Assembly: GCF_018687715.1 (NCBI RefSeq)
Contig: NC_056760.1
Coordinates: 35,230,001-35,294,000, forward strand
Length of the DNA: 64,000 bases
Origin: Carya illinoinensis
Taxonomy: Eukaryota; Streptophyta; Magnoliopsida; Fagales; Juglandaceae
Reading direction: 5' to 3'
The position numbers and the translations under genes are program-made. How positions within the stretch are numbered: position 1 is the stretch's first letter; each line of letters begins with the position of its first letter. Of this stretch, positions 48,469 through 61,010 are shown piece by piece. The notes under the pieces were generated by a model that was given only the letters and a program-made list of their open reading frames with translations, was not told where the DNA came from and made no database searches.

Positions 48469-51105
48469 TTCCTCCCTCGCCTTCTCTCTCTTCCTCTCTG
48501 TCTTCTCAGATTGAAAAGTTATCTCCTTTCTCCTTCTCTGTCTCTGTCCCTCTGCTTAAGAACCATGCGAGTTTTTTCTCCTCTTGTTAGAAGAGAGCAG
48601 ATATGGGGTGTGTGCGCTATATCCTATGTTATTGCCCTGGCTTTTCTATTCAAAGTGCCCTGAGAATTTTTATTTCATATTTTGCACGGATGGTTGGATG
48701 GATTCACCGTAAAAGATTCGTACAATGTATTCGTAGCGTGTCAAACAAAAAATATATATTTACAAACAGAATGTATAAATGTAAAAGGCTTTAGTTTATT
48801 ATTAAAAAATTAATTTTTTATATAAATTTTATATCTATTTATTATTTTTCAAATTAATTACATTAGATTGCACACTCCCGACCTTTATTATCATTTCTCA
48901 ATTATAAATTATATAAAAGGTAATCATTTGCCGTCTGTGTAGTAAATTTCCTGAAGCAATCGAAGCCCATTAGAGGTTGGCTGAGTGTGGTTTTGTTTGT
49001 CTGTTTCAAGAATGGTAATTAGTGGTGATGATTTGGACGAATAACAGCTTGAAAGGAAGAGTTAACGGATAAGGGATGTGGTTGTCCACTCTTTTTCTGG
49101 TCATATTGAGGTTTTTCAACTCAATCACTCAAAGATCAATAAGTGGGAATTTGGTCCTTTAATCAAGTGCTCTACTTGTTTGCTCAATTATTACTTCTTC
49201 TTAATTTAAACCCCACTTCTTCCTTCCAAAGCCTATGTATAGGTATTAAGGGTTGATTTTTTCACTTATTTTTTATTATTTTATATTATTATTCAGTATT
49301 ATTTAATATTTTTATTATTATTATTATTTACATAATATCTAAAATTACCTCCCTCTCTAAACACAATCTAATACCTGCAGATAAAAGCCCTTACCAACCA
49401 TAAAAACAAAAAACAAAAAAGAACAGTTGGTGTATACCAACAATAGAAATCAGTGGTTAAATCACATGATGGCTGGATCTGCACCAAAAGATGGGGCCTA
49501 AGACGCCTAACAATAGCTTAACCCTAGGTACTTGATTCAATAATCGGCCTAGCTTCAACTGCCTAGCTTTTCATGTTTTTGATACAGCCTTGATTAATAC
49601 TTCAAAGTTCACTGAAAAAATTAAAAATTAAAAACTTCAAAGTCAATATTACTGTTTTTCTCTTGACATCTTTTGGAGTAGGTTTAAGTGTCGGACATTT
49701 AATTCAAGTATCTCCTATCTCATCATGTATGTCAACACAGTCCAAGCCGCAAACACTCATTTAATGCAACCCCCTCATTTATAAAAGAGGGAAAATGATA
49801 GGTCGAACTCAATTTGCTCCCTCAAGTGTGTCGCTAATATATATATATATATATATATATATTTTTGTTTTAAAAATAAATAAATTTTTGTATTTTTTTA
49901 AATATATTTTTTTAATATTAAAAAAAACAAAATGCATTAACAGTACACTTAAACTGAGATAAATTCAATTTAACTTAATTTTAAACTGAATCTAACGTCC
50001 TAACACCCAATTCTCAAATTACTAAACTTATCTCAACTTAAAACCTCCTTATATATAAGACTCACAATCTTTTTTAATTCAACATATCTTTGTACGTGAG
50101 ACTCACAATTTTTTTTTAATTTCTCATAAATAGTACTAAACTTATCTCAACATTCAAATATATTTAAACTCAATTTAGATAGATTTCATATAACTCACTT
50201 CACTTACTTAATTCACTACTATTTATAAAAAACTCAGTTCAACTCTGCTCAACATCCAAACGTAGTCTTAAAAGAGCAAGTTGAGGATGCTGAGTAGTGA
50301 CACTCAAAAATATATTAGCATTTTTATTAAAATGATATTATCGCTTTTGTTGGTCATAAAATAAATTGCAAAATAGATGTAAGAATATCTTTATTCTTGT
50401 CCGATTTGCTATTAGCTTAGGATCTTTTAGAGTTTGTTGGAGTCTTGAAATTCCAAACATGTCGCCGGTACCCCCCATATTGTCAAAAAATGGGAGTGTT
50501 GAAATTTAAAGAACTAACTTTACATAAGCACGAAGAAGGGAAATAACATTCAACGAGTGTCTTCATTTACCAAAAAGGATGTGAAATGTGATGGAGAAAA
50601 AAACCCTCAGAGTTTCATAGGATGGGAATCTTCACAGAATGGGAAAAGGAAATCCTCCGGAAAGGGCCAAAACCCCACCAATGTCTCCACCTTTTTCATC
50701 TGTCTCACTGACCAACCACCTTCTCACTCAATGTGGCTACTTTCCATTCCTACCCCTGGAGAATTGAAACCCACCTACTGAGTGTGCAGTGCAATTTAGG
50801 AAAATCTTTGATGTGAACGGACAACTGAGTCACTGACTCATGTTCTATACCGACAAGCGAACCAAAAGTCAACTAACGTTTCGGGCTTCGCTTCTGGGCC
50901 ATGGCACTCAGAGAAGGGGAGCAGGCAGGCTAGCCAAGTCAATTGGGAATCACTTGGAACAGAGTTGATTGATAGACACTAGATTTAAATTATTATAAGA
51001 CTACTAAATTTTTTTAGATAACATGTGCAGAATGCAAGAAGAGCAACTACTAGAAGTTTTGAAACTTATACTATTTTCCCTATCACCCACACCTCAAGTA
51101 TTGCA
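48469..51105. other. Intergenic, about 2.6 kb
   Basis: Probable promoter of the minus-strand gene that starts at 48468, then AT-rich sequence with a (TA)n tract at about 49838-49862 and TTATT-rich MITE-like stretches near 49260-49380 and 50100-50270. A short plus-strand frame at 50557-50781 shows no known domain. Confidence 0.45.
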
Positions 51106-53665
51106 TCATCTTACGTAGTGAAGGCAAGATTCAGAGTCAACAGATCTTTTCATCCCAACCATTACTTTCTTCGATTCAGATTCAGTCTTGTTCGTGTAAT
51201 CGCATTCACCGGTTTGCTCTTGTTCCTCATGTGCCTCAGTTTCATCGTCTAGAAAACAATGCAACCCATTGGAATAGTCAGGACTTTGGTTTACTACTTC
51301 AGTCTGCTGTAAATAAAAATTGAAGTTTGTTTATATGGCTATAATGGAATTAGTTCAAAAGGCCTACCTGAGACGGTTGACAGAGAGAAAGCAGTTAGGC
51401 GTCTAACACAATCCTTCAGTGCTTGGAGCTCAGCTTCCTTTGAATTGAGTTTGGATTGGGCTAAATTCAATTCCGATTCCAGCTCCACGATTTGGTGTTC
51501 CTGTTGTTCAATGAGCAAATGGCAAAGTTTCTGATCAAGCTCAGCTGGCACCACCCCATGCTGATAAGAACCTGAATTCTGGCCTTCGGCTTCACAAAAA
51601 TCCATTGCTGAAACTTCAGTCTGCGCAACTAGTCCCAAGTCAAATGAAGAGATTTTTCTAATACAGCAGAAAAATAGATAGCTTAGCAGATAGGAGAAAA
51701 AGCAGACTCAAAAAGAGAAAAACATTGCATGAATTACCATGCCCAATGGTACATGTTAGAAGTGGCATTCCTGTCAGTTCTGTTTTGCTGCATCAGAATT
51801 GATACTTCTTACTCTGGGTAAATATGATTATTGTCAACTCCAAGTTTCATAGACTTTGCATCTACTAGCATTATGTTTAGTCCAGACTATTTTATGAATA
51901 TTTAGTTATATGCATAAGAGTGCATCAAAGATGCAAACCCCTGTACTTACAATTATACAAAACACTGTTTCATGTGAAAATCTACATTAATTGGTGCTGG
52001 GCTGGCGTGGGGGTAAGAGATAAGTGCGGTGTACCATGCCATATTATAAATGACACATCTTAATGAGGAGAATTAATCTAACAGAGACAAAAAATAAAAA
52101 TAAAAAAAATAAAAAAAAGTAAAGAAAAGAAAAGAAAACGAATACTTGAGAAATTCTTACATCAACCAAATTTGGTCTTCTCTCCTCTTGGTGAGAAGCT
52201 TCAGCGATGCACCAAGGAAGTTTTTGCAGTTCAGACTCAAGCTCAGCCTCAAGTTGATTGATTTCATGCATTCTTGGCTCTGGCTCTTCAGTAAGAACAC
52301 TACTTGCATATTCACCATCGTCAATAACCAAGCGACCAGAAAACTTGATATCATTAGGGTCCCTATTTCCTGTACCAAAGTTATCTATTGCAAGTTGAGT
52401 GTGCTTGCTGTAGTTTTTGTTTGGCACTGCATCAACTTCACTAGCAAAAGCCGAAATGCCGAGATGATAGGATGATCTTTTTTTATCAATCTCAGATTTT
52501 AATTCTTGAACAACTTTTGCAGTCTCATCCACAGCAATATTCAGCTTACTGATCTCAGATTTCCCCGCTGACATCATGTACATAATCCCAACACCAAGTC
52601 CCCAGCCAAATAAAGAGCCATCTAGATAGGAGAACATGAGATAATTTTAAACCTTAATGCTATTTAGCAAGCACCTATAACACATAATACAAACATACAT
52701 ACATACAAACTTACATGCATAAACAAAAATTGCAATAAAACAATCCAAACTAACAAAATGAAAATAGGCGTATGTTAAAAATGAATAGAAAAGAGCTTTC
52801 TGTGAGAGAAACAATAATTTTTAATTGTTAGGAATTAAGTTTATCATTTGGAAGGGCACACATTTTGGCTAGTAATCATTTAGGAGTTGGACCCATAGAG
52901 CTTCATTACAATTGACTAAAAAACAAGGTTGTTGGTTAGTCAGTATAATCCAAGTCGTGTTCTTTTGCTGCAATCAATCATATAAAGGCTTCTTCTTCTC
53001 CTTTTAGTAAAAATAATGATAATTGTAATAATTAATATGACCTACTTTTTCTCATTTCAATAAATAAAGCACTCTTTAGCACTTTGTACAGGAAGTTAAG
53101 AGCTTGCTTATGATATCAAACGCTGAATCACGGAAAAGCTCCACACCCACAAGGGCTGAAGAAAATCTTCCCGTGTAAAATAATGAGAACCGACATCTTA
53201 ACAACGGGTACCAAATCAAAGAAACATGATTAAGATTAATTTGGATCGGCAACAGGAACGAGCTTAAAATCAGAAGACTGTACCTTTAGAAGATGACGAT
53301 GCAGAGCTCGAGGCCACATTCTTGCTGATTTTCCTCCTCTTTAAGCGAACAGCGAATCTCCTCGCACTCTTCCTCGGGACCTCGGTCTCCCGCTCTATAC
53401 TGCCAGATCTCTTAACCCGAGCCGCCTTCTTAATCCTCGAGTTCTTCGATCCAGATCCAGACCGGGACCCAGAGCTCGAAAACCGAAAGATCCCATCCTG
53501 TTCGCTTTGAGAGCCATCACAAGAACTCGGTGCATGGAAGGGATTGTCAGCCTGCTGGGGAAGAGCACTGGGGGTGTGATCATCGGTATCATTAGGGCCG
53601 AAGAGGTGCTTGGCAACGAGACCAGTGGATCCAGCCACTGCTGCAGCTAAGAGAACCTGCCACAT
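51106..53665 (-). CDS. POLAR: POLAR-like polarity protein (4 exons)
   Basis: Modelled by eye as exons 53665-53284, 52621-52161, 51620-51368 and 51248-51106, giving 412 residues with agreeing phases (1, 0, 1) and GT-AG borders. The N-terminus MWQVLLAAAVAGSTGLVAKHLFG, the DGIFRFSSSGSRSG motif (about 58-71) and a basic region are typical of the POLAR/POLAR-like family. DGSLFGWGLGVGIMYMMSAGK (from about 128) is a second hydrophobic segment and is followed by coiled coil. The C-terminal coiled coil contains ELDQKLCHLLIEQQEHQIVELESEL and ends with STVSDDETE. In Arabidopsis, POLAR marks cortical polarity in asymmetrically dividing stomatal-lineage cells and scaffolds GSK3-type kinases. Whether this is the POLAR or the POLAR-like branch cannot be decided by eye. 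Exon 4 was chosen for its acceptor TTTTCTAG and frame. Confidence 0.85.
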
Positions 53666-54780
53666 TGATGGTGATCAAACGAAGCTAAGACGATTTTCTT
53701 CGGGCATTGATGATGGTGCTCGGAGATGTAGGGGTTTTGCTCAGATCACAGGTTTCCCGCTTCCCTCCGATTTACACGTGTTAGAAAATTATTGGTTCGA
53801 ATGGGTTTTTTTTTCCTAGTTTTTGAATTTTTGTCTAAGATTTTCATGGTACGGTCGGACATCCGACACACAGATTCGACGATCCAACACACTGGACGAG
53901 AAAAATTATTTGAAGTGAATTTTTAAATTTTAAATTTTAGATTAGAAAAGAAACACGTGGGAGAAAATGTGTATATTAATTTTATTTGAGAAAATTAAAT
54001 GTACAGTTAGAAATATAAAAATTTTGAGTTTTGTTATATACAAATAAAATCGTATACTAATCTGTATATTAATATTAATTTTTTTATATTTAAAATTTAA
54101 ATTAATACTATTTTAAATAAAATTTATTTTTTGACCAATCACAATAAATTAATGTACATATTAATATATAATTATACTTGCAACTAGATTTTTTCTATCT
54201 ATAATCACTTTTATATATTTTTTAAATATTTTATTAAAATAATTAATTGCGTTACTTTATTATAATATATTAAGACTAGAGAAGTATTAGTTTGATAAAT
54301 AAATTTTATAAAAGAAAAATTATAAATTGACGTAAATAAATATAATAAGTTAGATTTTTTATATTAAAATGAATTTTATAATTTGATGTATCATAATAAA
54401 TTGTAAATTTTTTTAAAATTTTATTTTATGAGATTTTTGTGTGAACTAATCATTTCTCGTAGCATGTATGGCAATCTCTCTTACCTTAAGTTAAATTTAT
54501 ATTTAAATATTTATTGAGTTATTAATATTATCTAAGACATTTATCAAAAATTATGAAGATAGTAGGATTTACACAATCGTATTTTGCATCTATATGATAA
54601 TCTTGCTCTCTCACTAATTTCTAGAAGAAAGATAATGCCATACATACATAGCCTTGCTACCAAGAAAGTCAATAGGAAATTACACCAACCAAGATAATAA
54701 TTTGCAGCCCATATCAATAATATTTCCATAGGTCTTCCATGCCCACGTTGGAAAAAAATTGATAAATGCTTTTATTTTAA
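53666..54780. other. Promoter side of the POLAR-like gene and AT-rich intergenic
   Basis: Very AT-rich. The part near 53990-54190 (TGTATATTAATTTTATTTGAG ... GTACATATTAATATATAATTATAC) looks like a degraded MITE. No gene is seen. Confidence 0.4.
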
Positions 54781-54976
54781 GAGCGGTATTACTCTGTCGC
54801 TTGAGTAGCACCGTTTAAAATGACTATTAATCACTTTTTTTTCTTTTCATATTTTTTAATAAATTTAAATATTTTTAAAAAATAAAAAATACATTAATAT
54901 ACTTAAAATTATTTCCTTAATCACTAAGTAAATAAAAAAAAAAAATTAACTAACTGATACTTGCCTTATCGGACAG
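54781..54976 (-). repeat. AT-rich interspersed element, copy 2 (reverse)
   Basis: Read on the minus strand it shares TTTACTTAGTGATTAAG, ATTTTAAGTATATTAATG and TTTTAAAAATATTTAAA blocks in order with 14893-15115. Non-coding. Confidence 0.45.
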
Positions 54977-55317
54977 TTGCAGCATCCCAAGTCTTGCCAA
55001 AAAAAAGAAAAAGAAAAAGGATTGTTACACTAGAGACAAAGCATAAATCCAGAAATTTTTAGACACCTAAATGAGTGGGAACCTAGAGAGGAAAAGGAAA
55101 TAATAATTCTTTTCTTTGAATATTAAAACAAAAATAAATAAACAATGAAAGTGATGTAAAGTTTCATTCTATTCATAGGTTGAAACAGGGGAGGGCAAAT
55201 TAAACAAGGGGGACATAGGACTCAATGAGAAGCCATGTTTACACAAAACAATGACCAGATAAGCTAAAAATGGGTTTTTTATTGCAAGAAGGCCTTCATT
55301 TATTGCAATAAAAAGGC

Positions 55318-55325
55318 ATACTTAT
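55318..55325. repeat. hAT target-site duplication, left
   Basis: ATACTTAT, identical to 60312-60319 on the other side of the element. Confidence 0.92.
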
Positions 55326-55591
55326 TAGGGGTGGGCAGCGGGGCCCCGGAACCCGCTGCCCCGCCCCGTTCGCCCCGCCCCCGCATAGGGCGGGGCGGGG
55401 CGCCCCGCACCGTTAGGGCCGGGGCGGGGGCCCCCGGCCTGTATGCCAACCCCCAGCGGAGGCGGGGGACGGAAACGGACCCCCCCGGTCCGTTTTTCCC
55501 CCGCCCCGCCCCGCCCCGTTATATATATATATAATATAAATATATAATATATTATATATTATATATATAGTTTATAACCGGATATATAAGA

Positions 55592-55632
55592 GAAACGGCG
55601 CCGTTTTGTTAACAACAAAACGACGCCGTTTC
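55592..55632. repeat. Inverted repeat inside the hAT element
   Basis: A 19-bp stem (GAAACGGCGCCGTTTTGTT) is mirrored at 55614-55632 with one mismatch and a 3-nt loop. Confidence 0.8.
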
Positions 55633-56067
55633 AATTAGTACCCTAACCCATAACCCAACCCCCGCCCCCCCGATCCCCTGATTCCCCTCCCCTCCCCTCC
55701 CGAGTCCCTTCCCCCGGTTCGGCCTAATCCCTTTTGCCTAGCCCCCGTGTTCGGTGTTCCCTCCTCCCACCGACAACCAGTCCGGCCGCCGCACGTATTC
55801 CATCATCCCTCTCTCTCGCACGACGCACGAGGCCGGACGCACGGCGCACGGTAACATTTCTCCTCCCCTTTTGATTTTCTCCGTTTGGTTATTATTTTTT
55901 ATTTTTTTTTTAGTTTTGATCGGAGATTGGAGGTAGGATGGGGCTGAATCGGAGATGGAGGATGGGATTGTTTGGATTGTGTGCTGTGGATTCTTCGGAT
56001 TGTGTGATTGTTTGGAATCTGGATTCAATGGATTTTTTTTTTTTTTTTGTAAATTTCATTGTGATTC

Positions 56068-56328
56068 GGACCCCTAAATTGATTTGGTTTCAATCATGAA
56101 ACCCTAACCCCTAAATTGATTTAGGGGTTTCAACCCCTAAATCATTGAAACCCCTAAATCAATTTAGGGGTTAGGGTTTCGGATTGGGACCCTAAATTAA
56201 ATTAGGGTTCCAATCCGAAACCCTAATTTGATTTAGGGGTTTCATTGAAACCCTAACCCCTAAATTGATGCTAGGGTTTCATGATTGAAACCCCTAAATC
56301 AATTTAGGGGTTAGGGTTTCGGATTTGT
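56068..56328. repeat. Cluster of hairpins built from telo-box-like motifs
   Basis: It contains a perfect 36-bp inverted repeat (56098-56133 and 56145-56180, 11-nt loop). A second hairpin (56181-56216, one mismatch) follows, and then further arms of the same unit to 56328. The units carry AAACCCTAA/TTAGGGTTT (plant telo-box) and CCCCTAAATTGATTTAGGGG. It lies between the GC-rich left end and the transposase gene. Confidence 0.9.
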
Positions 56329-57496
56329 AGCTCTAGCATGAGATATGTTGGAATGTAGTTGGCCATGTCGATTAGCAATATGATTGGATTTGTCCATCCT
56401 TGATGTAATTAATCTTAAGAATGCGATACTCTATTAATGGAAGTAACATGAGTGTATACATTCCTATTAACTAATTTCAAAATTAAAAAAAAAAAAAATA
56501 CTACTGAAACTGTTTCAGCAAATATCAAGAAGAATGTGCAAGGCCAACATACAAACAATGAGCAAATAAATCGACTAAACATGTGGTCAAAACCCAATGT
56601 CAATCATCCGAAATGGACAATAGGCGTACCCTGCCATTGTACCCTTTCATTATCTTTTTTAATAAGCAGTAATTCATTAATAAGCAAACAAGTACACAAA
56701 AATGTATAAATAAATTTCTATGAATAAGATAAAGATACAAGAAAGTCATGTATGTTTAACACATTAAAATCTGTGGAAGCAGTCCAGGATAAGAGAATAT
56801 TGATAAAAGAAACAAAAAAAATAAAATATCCCAGTTTTGAGCTCCTCCAACGTCCTTTTCCATGCCTCAGATTTTGTCTTTCAGTTCCTTTTACTATTCT
56901 CCATGGCACCAAAACACCCACTGGATTAGTCTTAGATAATCAAAATATTATATATTCTTACAGCCTACTAAACCAATCGGTTAATTTGTAACACATAGGT
57001 TTTTAGTCAAGTGGGAGAATATTATATATTCTTACAGCCTTCTTACAAGCATTACATAATATATAAATGGAATGACATAAGTGTAAACATTCCTAGTAAT
57101 TAATGCTACAAAATTATTTAAGGTGATTGGCTCTAGCTAAGAGCCAAGTCTTATGTTTGGAAAATATATATGCAAACTTCTTCATACAATTTTATGCAGA
57201 TAGAACTTCATTAATTAGTAGCAAAAGTTTTCCAAACTGTCACTACTGGTTATCAAAACTGAATTTATTCCTTATAGTCTGATCCCTTAATTTAAATCAG
57301 ACCACAAACTTGCAAAATCAGCATAACTGCCATGCCATTTCTTAACAAGACTATCTTGTGTTGGATTTATTCCTTCTAGTCTGATTCCTTTTATAATATT
57401 CTGTTTGACTTGTTCTGTTTGTATACATTTTTGCCCTGATTGTGTTGGATTGCACTTTGAATTTTATTTTTATCCTTTTTTGTTGGAGAACCAAGA

Positions 57497-59654
57497 ATGT
57501 CTTTGGATTTCAGTGATAGCTCGCCTTCCCCAGCCAACACCCCTACCCCAAAAACTAACCCTACTCCTACCCCTATAACGAGTACACCTTGCCCTGCTCC
57601 GAAGCCCACACAGGGTAAGAAACCTGTATCTATAGTTTGGCAACACTTTACCAAACTAGAGGGTGGTGACCCCAACAACCCACAAGCTAAATGTAATCAT
57701 TGTGGGAAAATGTATAGATGTCACTATAGGAAACATGGTACATCCCAGCTGAAGGTCCATCTAGAGGAACAATGCAAGAAGAGTCCAATTTTAAAATCCT
57801 TAGTAGAGAAGGGTCAATCTAGACTAGATTTTAAAATGGCGGATGGGAGTAGTGGGGCCGGGGGGCCAACATTGAAGGGGTATACGAAATATAACCCTGA
57901 TGAGTGTAGAAGAAGGTTAGCTCGTATGATTGTCATGGACGAGCTGCCTTTTCAGTTTGTGGAGGGTAAAGGGTTCCAAGAGTTTGTCCAAGAGTTGGAA
58001 CCGAGATTTGTACTTCCTTCTCGTCACACTGTGGCAAAGGATATTAAGAAGATGTACCTCCATGACAAAGATGTTTTGAGGGGCCAATTGGTGGGTTTGG
58101 TAGTTTGTCTCACTACCGATACTTGGACTTCAATCCAAAATATGAATTACATGTCGTTGACTGTGCATTTTGTTGATGCTGATTGGGTTCTGCACAAAAA
58201 AATTTATTAAATTTTGTCAAATAACTGATCATAAGGGTGAGACGATTGGGAAGGCATTGGAGGCCGCAATAAAGGAGTGGGGGTTGGAAAAAGTTTTGTC
58301 TATGTCAGTTGATAATGCGTCATCTAATGATGTCGCATTGGGGTATCTAAAGAATTATCTTAAAGATTCAAATAAGACATTCTTGGGTGGTGAATACTTG
58401 CATGTTAGATGTGATGCACATATTTTGAATTTAATTGTGACTGAGGGGTTGAAAGATGTTGATGACTCGGTGGCACGAGTTAGAATGGCTGTGAAATGGG
58501 TGAGGTCTTCTCCTTCTAGATTGGAGAAATTCAAAGTTGCTGCAAAGGCTGCAGGCATAATATCGAAGAAGGGTCTTTGTACTGATGTGCCTACCAGATG
58601 GAACTCAACCTTCTTGATGTTGGAGGCGGCCCAAGAATATAAGGCAGCCTTTCAATTATTGGGTGATGAAGACATCCAATATGTCAAATACTTTGATGAG
58701 CACGGTGGATCACGAAAGCCTAATGATGATGACTGGGTGGTAGTTTCTACTTTCGTTGATTTTCTTGGATTATTTTATGATGTCACATTGAATATATCTG
58801 GTTCTTTGTACCCTACATCCTATGGGTTTTGTCAACAAATATGTAGGGTAAAAGAAGAATTAGAAGATATGCGTAGGGGTTCCAATGAAAGGATGAGGGG
58901 GATGGCAGTGAGCATGATGCTAAAATATGACAAGTATTGTGGAGATTTGACTAGAATGAATATTTTCTTATATGTGGCTGTTATTCTTGATCCCCGTTTG
59001 AAAGTTTCAGGCTTGTTATATGAGTTGGGACTTGTTCACGATCAGGTATGAACTGAAATTATTGGTGAATTGGCCCGAGAGACCCTGAAAAAATTGTATG
59101 ACGAGTTTATGGCAATTAAGGGTGGTACTACATCGAAGACACATACACCGACCCCAACGCCTTCTACAGACACCGTCACCAGACCTCCTACAAAGAAGCG
59201 CAGAATGCCGTGGACTAAGACCCTGGCACAGAATCCCACACTAGTCCATCAATCTACGGAGGTCGTTTCTGAGTTAGACAACTATTTGTCAGCGGATATG
59301 GTCCAAGATGATAATGATCATTTCGATATATTAGGATGGTGGAAGAATGCCTCAAAGAAATATCACATCATTTCTGAGATTGCCCGCTGTATTTTGGCCA
59401 TTCCTATTAGCACCGTTGCCTCAGAGTCAGCCTTTAGTACCGGAGGTCGTATATTGGATCCTTTCCGTAGTTCATTGTCTCCTACAACTGTAGAGGTATT
59501 GATATGCACACAGAGTTGGACGATAGGAAAGGATATTCATGTTCCAGATATTTTAGATTTTAAGGAGACCGATGAGGGTGGTGATCAGTCTGGATTTGGA
59601 CCACCTAGTAAATGTTTTTTATTCTATTATTTTAATTTATTTATATTCATTTAA
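57497..59654 (+). pseudogene. hAT transposase (zf-BED, C-terminal dimerisation domain)
   Basis: The start at ATG 57497 opens a BED-type zinc finger (Cys66, Cys69, His88, Cys93; AKCNHCGKMY). It is followed by the RNase H-like catalytic core, with candidate acidic residues in CLTTDTWTS and MSVDNASSND. The C-terminal hAT dimerisation domain (WWKNASKKYHIISEIARCIL...VASESAFSTGGRIL) is present. Two lesions break it: a one-base excess in an A7 run near 58196-58202 shifts the frame, and TGA at 59049-59051 (probably from a TGG) stops it. Otherwise all domains are complete. A possible last intron (donor GTAAAT near 59608, acceptor TTTTTGTAG near 59691) would lead to a short terminal exon. Confidence 0.9.
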
Positions 59655-60311
59655 ATTTCATCGTTATTAATTTTAATATTAATTTTTGTAGTAACACATG
59701 AGACGTCTAGCACCTCTGCAACATAAAAATGTGCTGAAGCCCGGGCCGCCCCAACTGTCACACCCCTTCACTCAAAGACAAGCCACAGCTAACAAGCCTC
59801 TTTAGAATATTTATTTCTTAATTATTTGTTCGAATTTTCTATTCAATAATTTGTAATGTTGATACAATGTCCCTTGGACACGTTTATGTTTGTAATTTTG
59901 TAATTGTTTAGCCTTTCAATTTTGTAATAGCTTAGTTATTATTATTTTACCATTCATAACACTTTTTTTTTTTTAATCTGGTCTTTTAACTTTTCTTTTC
60001 CTTTTTACTTATAATTTTATGGGCTGAAAAATGAAAATGGCCTAGCAATTGCTTTTTCTGGGCCAAAAATAGCAATTTCTGGGCCATTTTGGGCCCAGAA
60101 ACCGTTTCTGGGCCCAGCCATTTTCGGCCCAGAAGGGGGGTGCGGGGGGCCGGATGGATTGCCCCCCCACCCCGTACCCTGTCATGCGGGACGGGGTACC
60201 CCGCCCCCGCACACCGGGGGCGGGGGACGGGGGTGATTTACCCCATCCGCCCCATGCGGGGGCGGGGGGCGGGGGTCTACCCCGCACCGTATGGTGCGGG
60301 TAGCACCCCTA

Positions 60312-60319
60312 ATACTTAT
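60312..60319. repeat. hAT target-site duplication, right
   Basis: ATACTTAT directly after CACCCCTA, identical to the left copy. Confidence 0.92.
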
Positions 60320-60659
60320 AGTAATAAGACAGATTAAGAGGAAGACAACAAGTCTAGAATGTTTAAGGAGGTTCAAGGTGAAAGGGAAGATAATAAAATG
60401 ATGCACATGTATACCTTGTGTAATCTGACTACGAAGAATGTTTGAGGAGCTTCATGGTGGCAATCTCTCTCTTTATTGCAACAACATATCAATGACGTTT
60501 TCTAATTCAAAGTACACGATTTTCACCAAGATAATTATAGAGGAAACCCATAAAGACACCCAATGGGAACCCATTAATTGAAAGATATACAACATATAAT
60601 TACTTTGCCCAGTGCATTACAACATAGTAGCATCTTAGATGCTTGTTTAATCATTAGAG

Positions 60660-61010
60660 TAAGTTTCATGATCACTATCTCCATCCTCTCTACTTGACTC
60701 TACTGTATTGTCACTATTCTAATCACTCTCATTCTTCATTAAGTCAACACTAAGGAACTCATCCTCCTCAACTCTTGGATCGAGGTGGTCTAAGATGACT
60801 GTAGCATCAACTATAATTGGGTCTATATCTAATCGATGCAAAGGCATATTTAGGCATGTATCATCTTGATGTACAAAATAGACTGGTGAAGAAAATTCTT
60901 CATCCTGGTACACTTCATCCTTAATCAATTCTTCATCATTCTCATCCTCAACTGTTGGATTGCTCTATGTGATCTTGGCTACCGTGTGTACTTCTTGCCT
61001 GTGTTGTCGA
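60660..61010 (-). pseudogene. Acidic coding fragment, possibly from a CACTA-type transposon protein
   Basis: On the minus strand a frame encodes an acidic stretch (IKDEVYQDEEFSSPVYFVHQ, then LHRLDIDPIIVDATVILD). This recalls the C-terminal part of plant proteins with DUF4216 that accompany CACTA transposases. No other part of such an element is seen. The assignment is weak. Confidence 0.3.

Larger units (their letters stand above)
55326..60311 (+). mobile_element. Complete hAT transposon, transposase broken
   Basis: The element is 4,986 bp with terminal inverted repeats TAGGGGTG/CACCCCTA and a perfect 8-bp target duplication ATACTTAT on both sides, the hallmark of hAT elements. The subterminal regions (55334-55515 and about 60138-60303) are extremely GC-rich and full of CCCCGCC/GGCGGGG motifs, in contrast with the AT-rich surroundings. 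The interior holds a hAT transposase in plus orientation and a hairpin cluster with telo-box motifs near 56068-56328. The sharp ends and unmutated duplication suggest a relatively recent insertion. Confidence 0.93.

Noticed and set aside
50557..50781. 74-codon plus-strand open frame near the 3' end of the POLAR-like gene
   Set aside because: Short, with no domain and no signal peptide. Not distinguishable from chance.
55331..55534. 67-codon Pro/Arg-rich open frame
   Set aside because: It lies in the GC-rich hAT end, where stops are rare by composition.
56098..56328. Interstitial telomere remnant
   Set aside because: The telomere-like words alternate in orientation as inverted repeats with AATTGATT spacers and are not a head-to-tail (TTTAGGG)n array.
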